A stretch of 11,854 bases of DNA. Source: CAXBCP01 sp038120765 (GTDB lineage: Bacteria > Pseudomonadota > Alphaproteobacteria > MPNO01 > UBA830). The notes under the pieces are model-generated. The model ran no database searches and was not told the origin of the DNA. It saw only the letters and a program-made list of their open reading frames with translations. The position numbers and the translations under genes were made by a program. Shown here piece after piece: positions 6,236 to 11,854 of the stretch. Location of the stretch: positions 1 to 11,854 of the forward strand of contig JAYOMI010000107.1 in NCBI GenBank assembly GCA_038120765.1. The letters are read 5' to 3'. Positions within the stretch are counted from its first letter, which is position 1. The number at the start of each line of letters is the position of its first letter.

Positions 6236-7243
6236 ATGAACATCGGGACATCAAAGCGACGGGTCTTTGTTCTGGGCGCGACCGGAACAATCGGGAGGGC
6301 AACCGTCCGGGCGCTTGTGCAACGCGGCCACGACGTCGTCTGTTTTGTGAGGCCGCGCCCGACGGATGGCGCCGGTGGAAAAAATTCCGGCAACTATCCC
6401 GACTTTTTCAAGGGGATCGAGCTGCGCCACGGCGATGTCACCGATGCAGCTTCCCTCAGCAGGGACGGGTTTCGTGGCGAGACATTCGATGCCGTGGTGT
6501 CGTGCCTCGCATCGCGCACCGGCGCGCCGAAGGATGCCTGGTCGATCGACCACGCCGCCCATGTGAGCGCCCTTTCTGCCGCCAAAACAGCCGGGATTTC
6601 CCATTTCATCCTGCTGTCGGCGATCTGCGTTCAGAAACCCGTGCTGGCCTTTCAGAAAGCGAAACTCGCGTTTGAAGCTGAGCTCATGGCCTCCGGCGTT
6701 CCCTATTCGATCATCCGACCGACCGCTTTTTTCAAATCTCTCTCGGGGCAGGTTGAACGCGTCAGGAACGGGAAATCCTTTCTCGTCTTCGGGGACGGCA
6801 CGCTGACGGCGTGCAAACCGATCAGCGACCGAGATCTTGGCGATTTCATCGCCGACTGCCTTCATGACGAAAGCCGGCTGAACCGTATTCTGCCGATCGG
6901 CGGCCCCGGAGACGCGATCACCCCGAAACAACAGGGAGAGCGCCTGTTTGACCTGCTGGGGCGCGAACCGCGCTTCAGGCGCGTGCCGCTGGGCATGCTC
7001 GATCTGATAATCGGTGTACTTGCAATAGCCGGCAAAGTATCGTCCACCGCCGCAGACAAGGCCGAACTCGCCCGTATCGGCCGATATTATGCCACTGAGT
7101 CGATGCTGGTCTGGGATGAGGCAACTGGGCGATACGACGCCGATGCCTCCCCTTCCACCGGTTCGGACACGCTGTTCGATTTCTATGCCGCGCTGGTCGA
7201 CGGCGAAGCGACGGTAGACAGAGGAGATCATGCGGTATTCTAG
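6236..7243 (+). CDS. bciA: Divinyl chlorophyllide a 8-vinyl-reductase, BciA type
   Basis: NADPH-dependent enzyme that reduces the C8 vinyl group of divinyl (proto)chlorophyllide to ethyl, a step of (bacterio)chlorophyll synthesis in the cytosol. It has 335 aa, an atypical short-chain dehydrogenase with Rossmann motif GATGTIG at 14-20. Family-specific blocks follow: SCLASRTGAPKDAWSIDH (89-106), LLSAICVQKPVLAFQKAKL (126-144), SIIRPTAFFKSLSGQ (158-172), ACKPISDRDL (192-201), LPIGGPG (219-225), IGRYYATESMLV (281-292) and the characteristic DHAVF end. Length and order match proteobacterial and plant DVR/BciA throughout. The ATG at 6236 has only a weak upstream site (ACAGGTATGGC). It lies behind a membrane hydrolase, not in a photosynthesis gene cluster, at least within this window. 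The presence suggests a bacteriochlorophyll-making host. BciB is the unrelated alternative enzyme and is not seen. Confidence 0.92.
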   Translation: MNIGTSKRRVFVLGATGTIGRATVRALVQRGHDVVCFVRPRPTDGAGGKNSGNYPDFFKGIELRHGDVTDAASLSRDGFRGETFDAVVSCLASRTGAPKDAWSIDHAAHVSALSAAKTAGISHFILLSAICVQKPVLAFQKAKLAFEAELMASGVPYSIIRPTAFFKSLSGQVERVRNGKSFLVFGDGTLTACKPISDRDLGDFIADCLHDESRLNRILPIGGPGDAITPKQQGERLFDLLGREPRFRRVPLGMLDLIIGVLAIAGKVSSTAADKAELARIGRYYATESMLVWDEATGRYDADASPSTGSDTLFDFYAALVDGEATVDRGDHAVF

Positions 7244-7371
7244 TATTCTCCAAATAAATTCGATTTACCTGGCGCGATACTATGTCCAGCATCCATTTAT
7301 TGCCCGGGACGACCGTCCGGCGCAAAACACATAAGACCAGTTCATTGGCCCAATCCCGGAAATGAGGCGTC

Positions 7372-8331
7372 ATGTTGGATAATCGTGAAATCATCGTCGG
7401 CACCGTAAAGGAGAACGTAAGCCTGAGCGTCTTTGACGCTGCCACGGGCGACATTCTCGCGGCAGTGCCGGTGGGCACCAAAGATATCGCCAAGCCCCAT
7501 GAGATCGCGATAACTGCAGACGGAAACCTCGCCTTCGTATCGCTCTACGGCGACAAGGATTACGGACCCAATACCCCGGATAACCGCCTCGGCGTGGTGG
7601 ACCTGCAGGATTTTTCCTTTCAGGGTCATGTCGATCTGGGGCTCTACAAAGGCCCTCACGCCCTGATGACGGACCGGGACGGCAAAATCTGGGTAACGGT
7701 CGATCACAACCGGTGCGTCCTCGTCATCGATCCCGCCCGCCGGGAAATCGAACGGACGATCCATCTGGGCGTGCCGGGTCATTTTCTGGCGCCGTTGCCG
7801 GACGGCACCACGGTTTATTTTTCGGCCAAGGAATATCCGGAAATCGTGGCGGTGGATGTGGCGACCAAAACCATCGTAAACCGTATCGCCCTGCCCGTCG
7901 GCGGACAGGCCCTTCGCGTGTCGCCGGACGGGACGCGGCTTTACGTCGGCGATTTTCACCGGCCCCTACTACATGTCATCGATTGCGCAAAAGGTGAGAT
8001 AATCGACACCGCGCCGCTGACGGGCGTGCCGGGATGGCCATTCAATTCGCTCGACGGCACGATCGTCATCGTGACCACCTATGACGAGCCCGCCGACCAC
8101 GGCTATGTCGAATTGCTAGATGCCGCCGATCTGCATAACAGGCGGGTGATCGATCTGCCGGCGGAGCCGTTTCATGCGCTACCGCTCCGCGATGGCCGGC
8201 ACGCGCTCGTTGCGCTGGCAAACGGCGATATCGCGAAGATCGATCTTGTCGACGGCAGGCTGGTAGAAGGCGGTTTCAGCGCAGGTGGTACGATGCCTGA
8301 AACCCTCCTTTATCTCACCCCGTCCCCATAG
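7372..8331 (+). CDS. YncE-like beta-propeller repeat protein
   Basis: Protein of 319 aa made of repeated beta-propeller blades, about seven. Recurrent units include SVFDAATGDILAAVPVG, EIAITADGNLAFVSLYG, HALMTDRDGKIWVTVD, LVIDPARREIERTIHLG, VAVDVATKTIVNRIALPVGG, LRVSPDGTRLYVGDF, HVIDCAKGEI and VELLDAADLHNRRVIDLP. They match YncE/lactonase-type WD40-like propellers. Most YncE proteins are periplasmic, but this one starts MLDNREIIVGTV with no signal peptide, so it is likely cytosolic, acting as a binding scaffold, a lactonase-like enzyme or a sensor; no catalytic residues can be assigned. The ATG at 7372 follows GAGG with a suitable spacer. The 128 nt before it (7244-7371) shows no convincing promoter. 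It converges on the NMT1-like gene with a shared terminator between. Confidence 0.82.
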   Translation: MLDNREIIVGTVKENVSLSVFDAATGDILAAVPVGTKDIAKPHEIAITADGNLAFVSLYGDKDYGPNTPDNRLGVVDLQDFSFQGHVDLGLYKGPHALMTDRDGKIWVTVDHNRCVLVIDPARREIERTIHLGVPGHFLAPLPDGTTVYFSAKEYPEIVAVDVATKTIVNRIALPVGGQALRVSPDGTRLYVGDFHRPLLHVIDCAKGEIIDTAPLTGVPGWPFNSLDGTIVIVTTYDEPADHGYVELLDAADLHNRRVIDLPAEPFHALPLRDGRHALVALANGDIAKIDLVDGRLVEGGFSAGGTMPETLLYLTPSP

Positions 8332-8336
8332 AAAAA

Positions 8337-8360
8337 CCCCGCCGGTTCCGGCGGGGCTTT
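8337..8360. terminator. Shared intrinsic terminator between convergent genes
   Basis: Perfect arms CCCCGCCGG (8337-8345) and CCGGCGGGG (8348-8356) with A5 on the left and CTTT on the right. On the minus strand the hairpin is followed by TTTTT, a good terminator for the binding-fold gene. On the plus strand the T run is short, so termination of the propeller gene should be weaker. It sits five nt after one stop codon and 23 nt from the other. Confidence 0.88.
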
Positions 8361-8379
8361 CGTGTTCGTGGGCGTTTTT

Positions 8380-9255
8380 CTACCCGGCGGCTGTCGCGAC
8401 CGAATTCTCGTAGTCGCGGATAACCGGGTCCCCTTCCGGAAAAATGCCCCGCTCCATAATCCACTTCTGCGTATCGGCATAAATGCTGTTGCTGTAGGGC
8501 TCGAACACGATGCGCTCGCCCGGACCGAACAGCCGCGTATCCATCTGGTCATGATATTTCAGCGGGAATTCGTTTTTGTAGAAATGCGTGTATTTATGGG
8601 CGTGAAGGTCCAGATCCGACTGAGCCCGGCGCAGCGCCGCGTAATATTTTTTTACGTCCCCGATATCGGCTTTCTCGTCGATCATGGCCGCCATCATGAA
8701 GCTGGTATCGACGACCTTTCTGAATCCCAGCTGTTCGAGAAAATACATTGGCCCGCTGAACACATTGACCGCGGGCACCTCTCCGTCGATCAGGCGCTCC
8801 ATGCGGCTGAACAGCAATCCGTCGGCAAACGACAATTCGATCTGGTCGGGTGCCAGGAACATGTCGAGCGCTTCGATCGTCGCGTAGTGACTGCCCGATT
8901 GATAGCCCACCGAGACCGGCACGCCGGCAAGGTCTTCGGGCTTCTTAATGCCGGAATCCGGGTGAACATAGATACCGCAGGGCGCGACCGAATAGGCGTC
9001 GGCATAGAGCAGGCCGTGCCCCGCACCGGCAGCCATATTGACCGTCCAGTGACAGGCGGAGCTGACATCGCAGGTTCGGCCGCGTTCGAACGTCTGATAG
9101 GCGCCCACCTTGTCGCCAAGATTGCTTTTGCTGGCTTCCTTCGAGTTCAGCTGTTCGGCGAATTTGTAGTCGAGCCCTTCATCGGCGAAATACCCTTTGT
9201 CCTCGGCAATCCATTCGTGCAGCCGCATATGCGGCCCGATCACAAATTTGCTCAT
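8380..9255 (-). CDS. NMT1/THI5-like binding-fold protein without signal peptide
   Basis: Protein of 291 aa resembling the substrate-binding proteins of nitrate, sulfonate and thiamine-precursor ABC transporters. The opening MRLHEWIAEDKGYFADEGLDYKF, then IYVHPDSGIKKPEDLAGVPVSVGYQSGSHYAT (about 95-126) and the LIDGEVPAVNVFSGPMYFLEQLGF segment fit this two-lobed fold. The start at 9255 is fixed by AAGGAGG four nt upstream and by a promoter just beyond it; the frame extends to 9321 but that would overlap the -35 box. There is no signal peptide or lipobox, and no ABC permease or ATPase gene nearby, so it is probably cytosolic. THI5, the cytosolic pyrimidine synthase of this fold, has a CCCFC motif that is absent; cysteines here are at 62, 68 and 93. 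Function unknown: an enzyme, or a ligand-binding protein of the neighbouring cluster. Fold call good, role open. Confidence 0.8.
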   Translation of the reverse strand: MSKFVIGPHMRLHEWIAEDKGYFADEGLDYKFAEQLNSKEASKSNLGDKVGAYQTFERGRTCDVSSACHWTVNMAAGAGHGLLYADAYSVAPCGIYVHPDSGIKKPEDLAGVPVSVGYQSGSHYATIEALDMFLAPDQIELSFADGLLFSRMERLIDGEVPAVNVFSGPMYFLEQLGFRKVVDTSFMMAAMIDEKADIGDVKKYYAALRRAQSDLDLHAHKYTHFYKNEFPLKYHDQMDTRLFGPGERIVFEPYSNSIYADTQKWIMERGIFPEGDPVIRDYENSVATAAG

Positions 9256-9283
9256 GTCTCCTCCTTCGGGCGCTGCCCTTTTT

Positions 9284-9297
9284 ATATCATCTGATAT
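9284..9297. promoter_or_regulatory. Inverted repeat over the -10 box, probable repressor operator
   Basis: ATATCATCTGATAT has perfect six-base arms (ATATCA/TGATAT) with a 2-nt spacer. It overlaps the -10 element and predicted transcript start of the NMT1-like gene, the usual place for a repressor. No regulator gene lies beside it, and I saw no second copy in the window. The divergent deacetylase gene starts about 100 nt away and could be under the same control. Confidence 0.55.
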
Positions 9298-9321
9298 TAT
9301 CTTGCCGGGCCTGCTTGTCAA
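9294..9321 (-). promoter_or_regulatory. Sigma-70-like promoter of the NMT1-like gene
   Basis: On the minus strand a perfect TTGACA (9321-9316) is followed after 16 nt by TAATAT (9299-9294), four of six to consensus. The expected transcript start near 9287 gives a leader of about 32 nt carrying AAGGAGG before the ATG at 9255. The -10 box is overlapped by an inverted repeat. Confidence 0.65.
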
Positions 9322-9395
9322 TCGCCATCAATCTGGAAGGTTACGAGTCCCCGTGACCGTGCTATTTGTAGGCTCGGTTTATTAAGGGAGCAAAA

Positions 9396-10277
9396 ATGGC
9401 CAGCAACCCCCGAATTCCATATCAGATGTCTTCCGAACGCCCGCCCCTCGAAGGCATTGATGGGAAACCGCTGATCGTCCATCTGGTGGTGAACGTGGAA
9501 CACTGGTTGTTCGATCAGGGCATGCCGCGGAAATACCTGACGGCGCCGCACGGCCTGGAGCAGATTCCTGATATTCCCAATTTCAGCTGGGCCGAATACG
9601 GCATGCGCTCCGGCATGCCGCGCCTGCTCGATTGCTTTGCACGGCGCGGCCTGCCGGCAAGCGTTAGCCTCAATGCCGGCGTTATTGACGCCTACCCGGC
9701 CTGTGCGGAAGCCATGCGGGATGCGGGCTGGGAATTCATCGGCCACGGCGTTCACCAGAAATCGATCCAGGGCGAAACCGACGAACGGGATGTCATCGCC
9801 CTTGCCATGAAAATGATCGAGGACTTTACCGGCACCCGTCCGCCGGGCTGGCTCGGACCGGGTCTCAAGGAGAGCTTCGACACCCCGGATATCCTCACCG
9901 AACTCGGCATCGAATACGTGTTCGACTGGGTACTTGACGACCTGCCCTGCTGGATGACCACCAAAAACGGCCCGCTGCTGTCCCTGCCCTATACGCTGGA
10001 GCTGAATGACAGTCCCGTCTATGCGGTCGAACGCCAGCATTCATCGGAGATCCACGACCGTCTGGTCGATACGCTGAAGGTCTTCGACACCGAACTGAAA
10101 ACACAACCCCGCGTGCTGACGCTGGCCCTCCATCCGCATCTGATCGGGGTTCCGCACAGGTTCGCCTGGCTGGAACGGATGCTGGACATGCTGCAGGCAC
10201 GCGACGACGCCGTTTTCGTCGTGGGACGCCAGATTGCCGACTGGTACAAGGCCGCCTGCCCGCCGCCTGCGGATTAG
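9396..10277 (+). CDS. Polysaccharide deacetylase (NodB) family protein, PuuE allantoinase-like
   Basis: Protein of 293 aa from the NodB-fold superfamily, closer to PuuE-type allantoinases and related amide hydrolases than to chitin or peptidoglycan deacetylases. Visible marks are the VVNVEHWLFDQGMP opening (31-44), WAEYGMRSGMPRLLDCFARRGLPASVSLNAGVI (65-97), EFIGHGVHQKS (113-123, His117 and His120), the loop RPPGWLGPG (148-156) and LALHPHLIG (243-251). The first motif lacks the metal-binding TFDD Asp pair of classical deacetylases, so a metal-free or altered mechanism is likely, as reported for PuuE. There is no signal peptide, so it is cytosolic and its substrate is probably a small imported compound with an amide or cyclic amide. 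AAGGGAG precedes the ATG. An MFS gene follows 63 nt later on the same strand, probably co-transcribed. Family sure, substrate unknown. Confidence 0.87.
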   Translation: MASNPRIPYQMSSERPPLEGIDGKPLIVHLVVNVEHWLFDQGMPRKYLTAPHGLEQIPDIPNFSWAEYGMRSGMPRLLDCFARRGLPASVSLNAGVIDAYPACAEAMRDAGWEFIGHGVHQKSIQGETDERDVIALAMKMIEDFTGTRPPGWLGPGLKESFDTPDILTELGIEYVFDWVLDDLPCWMTTKNGPLLSLPYTLELNDSPVYAVERQHSSEIHDRLVDTLKVFDTELKTQPRVLTLALHPHLIGVPHRFAWLERMLDMLQARDDAVFVVGRQIADWYKAACPPPAD

Positions 10278-10280
10278 CAA

Positions 10281-10322
10281 TCGGCCATTCCCTGCCCCGG
10301 GATAAGGGATTAATCTGGCCGA
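10281..10322 (+). other. Interrupted hairpin between the deacetylase and MFS genes
   Basis: TCGGCCA (10281-10287) pairs with TGGCCGA (10316-10322), enclosing TCCCT (10289-10293) paired with AGGGA (10305-10309), with an uneven internal loop. No T run follows, only AAATTT and then the MFS ribosome site. It could be an mRNA processing or stability element that adjusts the ratio of the two products, or chance pairing. Confidence 0.35.
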
Positions 10323-10340
10323 AATTTAAGGAATAAGATC

Positions 10341-11558
10341 GTGGCACGCATTTCGAATACGATGAATCAGGACATCAAGGTCATCAGCCTCGTGTGCTTC
10401 CCGCACATGATGAGCCATGTCTACTGGCTGGTAATCCCGCCGATGTTCCCCATCCTGATGTCGGTCTATTCCCTCAATTATACCCAGGCGGGCGCGATCA
10501 TTACCGCGTTTGCCGCCGTAACGACCGTTGCGCAGACACCGGTCGGTTTCCTGGTAGACCGGATCGGCGCGCGTACCGTGCTCATCAGCGGCCTTGCGCT
10601 CGAAGCCGTCGCGATCGGTCTCTTCGGCGTCGCGACTGAATACTGGCACATGCTCGTTCTCGCCGGCATAGCCGGCATCGGCCACACCGTCTTTCACCCG
10701 GCCGACTACGCGATATTGTCCGCACGTGTCAGCGAAGAGCGCATGGGGCGGGCTTTTTCGATCCATTCGGCCACGGGGTATGTGGGATTTGCCATCGCCC
10801 CGATCTTCATGACCGGCGTTGCGGCCCTCTGGCACTGGCGGGCATCCTTCCTGATGATCGGGATTATCGGTCTGCTGGCCGCGCTTGTTCTGCTGACGCA
10901 ATCGGCCTCGCTCAGCGACAGCGGTGCAAAGAAAAAAGCCGACAAGAAAGACGACGATGCGGAGGCCATGACGCTTCAGCAGGGATTGAAACTGATCCTC
11001 TCGCTGCCGATCATGATGTGTTTCCTGTATTTCGTGCTGCACCAGATGGGCGGCGGCGGCGTGCGGGCCTTTCTGGTCGCTGCGCTGAACGATATGTACG
11101 GGACCCCTGAGGTCGTTGCCGCGCTGGCGCTGAGCGCCTTCACGGTCGGGTCGGTGTTGGGCATTCTTTCCGGCGGGTTTGTCGCCGACCGGTTCGGCCC
11201 CCGTGTGGCGACGGCGATCGCAACGTTGATTCCGGCCGCGGTGATTATCGCACTTCTCGGGTGGGTCAATATCCAGGGTTTCCTGCTGGTGGCCCTGCTC
11301 GCGCTCGCCGGTTTCCTGATCGGTCTGCTGATCCCATCGCGGGATCTTCTCTTGCGCTCCATCACCCCGCCCGGCTCCATGGGCAAGGTCATGGGATTTG
11401 CATCGACCGGTTCCAACCTTGGCGGCGCGCTGATCCCGATCGTTCTTGGCTATGCCATGGACAATATGGGCGGCCAGTGGGTGTTCTGGATCAGCGGGAT
11501 GTTCGTTGCCGCCGCGTTCCTGACGTTCATCACGGCGCGGACCAGATACGGAAGCTGA
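10341..11558 (+). CDS. MFS transporter, Fsr-like 12-helix permease
   Basis: Inner-membrane major facilitator superfamily carrier of 405 aa with twelve predicted helices in two halves. The MFS A-motif appears in both halves: GFLVDRIGAR at 69-78 and GFVADRFGPR at 279-288. GIGHTVFHPADYAILSARVSEERMGRAFSIHSATGY at about 112-147 resembles the fosmidomycin-resistance (Fsr) branch. A charged cytosolic linker rich in Lys and Asp (about 192-209) joins the halves. Translation starts at a GTG (10341) behind AAGGA with a suitable spacer; the next in-frame ATG is only seven codons on. It follows the deacetylase gene in an apparent operon, so import of that enzyme's substrate, or export of a product, is the natural guess. 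Efflux of a toxic compound is the alternative given the Fsr likeness. Confidence 0.9.
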   Translation: MARISNTMNQDIKVISLVCFPHMMSHVYWLVIPPMFPILMSVYSLNYTQAGAIITAFAAVTTVAQTPVGFLVDRIGARTVLISGLALEAVAIGLFGVATEYWHMLVLAGIAGIGHTVFHPADYAILSARVSEERMGRAFSIHSATGYVGFAIAPIFMTGVAALWHWRASFLMIGIIGLLAALVLLTQSASLSDSGAKKKADKKDDDAEAMTLQQGLKLILSLPIMMCFLYFVLHQMGGGGVRAFLVAALNDMYGTPEVVAALALSAFTVGSVLGILSGGFVADRFGPRVATAIATLIPAAVIIALLGWVNIQGFLLVALLALAGFLIGLLIPSRDLLLRSITPPGSMGKVMGFASTGSNLGGALIPIVLGYAMDNMGGQWVFWISGMFVAAAFLTFITARTRYGS

Positions 11559-11564
11559 CCGGCT

Positions 11565-11590
11565 GCCTGTCAGCCCCTATTTGGACAGGC
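11565..11590. terminator. Weak hairpin after the MFS gene, possible terminator
   Basis: Perfect seven-base arms GCCTGTC (11565-11571) and GACAGGC (11584-11590) around a 12-nt loop lie six nt after the MFS stop codon and cover the stop of the convergent remnant. There is no T run on the plus strand, so this is at best a factor-assisted terminator. Confidence 0.3.
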
Positions 11591-11801
11591 GCAGTTCAGA
11601 GAGGTGGTTTGCGACCCCCTGAAACACCGTCTGCAACGTGCCGGGATCAGGCGCGTAATGATAATACGGGGCGTCGGGTCCGCTCGCGATTTCCTTCATC
11701 AGGGCTCCCAGCGGTCCCCCTGAGTTCGCGAACTGGATCGTGTAGATTTTCACGCCAGACGCCTTGACGTTGGTCGCCAGGGTACGGAGATGATCATCCA
11801 T
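11577..11801 (-). pseudogene. C-terminal remnant of a TadG-like (Tad pilus, VWA domain) protein
   Basis: An open frame of 74 codons whose product closely resembles the last part of TadE/TadG-type proteins, membrane-anchored von Willebrand A-domain proteins of Flp/Tad pilus assembly. The visible features are DDHLRTLATNVKASGVKIYTIQF, then a short SGPDAPYYHYAPDPGTLQTVFQGVANHL stretch, and the typical LSELRLSK end. Complete TadG proteins run to several hundred residues. Here the frame is closed by TGA at 11811-11813, only three codons before the ATG, and no good ribosome site precedes it. The missing domain is not recovered in another frame over the remaining 40 bases. It is therefore probably a decayed or 5'-truncated gene. 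The alternatives are a frameshift near 11800-11813 with the rest beyond the window, or a sequencing error. A short functional protein is unlikely. Confidence 0.6.
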
Positions 11802-11846
11802 TGTCCGTCGTCAAAATTTTTGGGCCAGTTGATCGTCTGATTTAAC

Positions 11847-11851
11847 GGAGG
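11847..11851 (+). promoter_or_regulatory. Possible ribosome-binding site for a gene just beyond the right edge
   Basis: The last bases read TTTAACGGAGGATC on the plus strand. GGAGG three bases from the edge would suit a start codon within a few bases to the right. If so, the next gene is divergent from the TadG-like remnant, which would confirm that the remnant has lost its 5' part. Confidence 0.3.
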
Positions 11852-11854
11852 ATC

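Noticed and set aside
6251..7231. Minus-strand open frame of 326 codons opposite bciA
   Set aside because: Antisense shadow caused by codon bias; the plus strand encodes an end-to-end BciA match.
8380..9255. Assignment of the binding-fold protein as a THI5-type pyrimidine synthase
   Set aside because: The CCCFC motif of that enzyme is absent, and no thiamine gene or riboswitch is nearby.
8362..9294. Plus-strand open frame of 310 codons opposite the NMT1-like gene
   Set aside because: Shadow of a recognisable family gene on the other strand. It begins inside the terminator region, has no ribosome site, and has a composition typical of antisense frames.
9318..11042. Long minus-strand frames opposite the deacetylase and MFS genes (9318-10040 and 10326-11042)
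   Set aside because: Both are antisense to clear family genes and show no recognisable motif or start signal.

Overview
The window looks like chromosomal DNA of an alphaproteobacterium, probably aquatic or marine. The grounds are moderately high GC, a TAXI-type TRAP transporter, an alphaproteobacterial-style tRNA-Ser(UGA), a proteobacterial BciA-type 8-vinyl reductase and a Tad-pilus (TadG-like) remnant. Species cannot be told from the sequence. There is no transposase, integrase, phage gene or CRISPR array. No gene-free stretch exceeds 300 bases; the longest, 5050-5274, holds only a candidate promoter.

Left part (1-2002): the 3' end of a fused TRAP permease gene, then its TAXI-type binding protein, closed by a strong intrinsic terminator, then tRNA-Ser(UGA). 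The permease appears to lack five residues of a motif that is normally strongly conserved.

Bicarbonate module (1906-4446): an SbtA-type sodium/bicarbonate transporter and an SbtB-type PII-like regulator form a minus-strand pair, divergent from an NhaR-like LysR regulator across a short AT-rich region holding a near-perfect 17-nt palindrome. The sbtB frame does not stop where the family normally ends. It runs on through a C7 tract into the antisense of the tRNA gene, and a one-base shift either way at that tract would restore a normal-length protein.

Middle (4462-7243): a four-helix membrane protein of unknown function on the minus strand, then a plus-strand pair made of a membrane-anchored alpha/beta hydrolase and a clear BciA-type divinyl chlorophyllide 8-vinyl reductase. 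BciA implies that the organism, or a recent ancestor, makes bacteriochlorophyll, which fits an anoxygenic phototroph that might also use the bicarbonate pump. No other pigment gene is in view.

Right part (7372-11558): a probably cytosolic YncE-like beta-propeller, convergent with a periplasmic-binding-fold (NMT1/THI5-like) protein that has no signal peptide; a terminator separates them. The binding-fold gene has a consensus-like promoter overlapped by an inverted repeat (probable operator) and is divergent from a PuuE-like polysaccharide-deacetylase-family gene followed by an MFS transporter. These four genes may form an undescribed uptake and catabolic unit for a small amide or N-heterocycle; this is inference. 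The window ends with a 74-codon remnant of a TadG-like protein.
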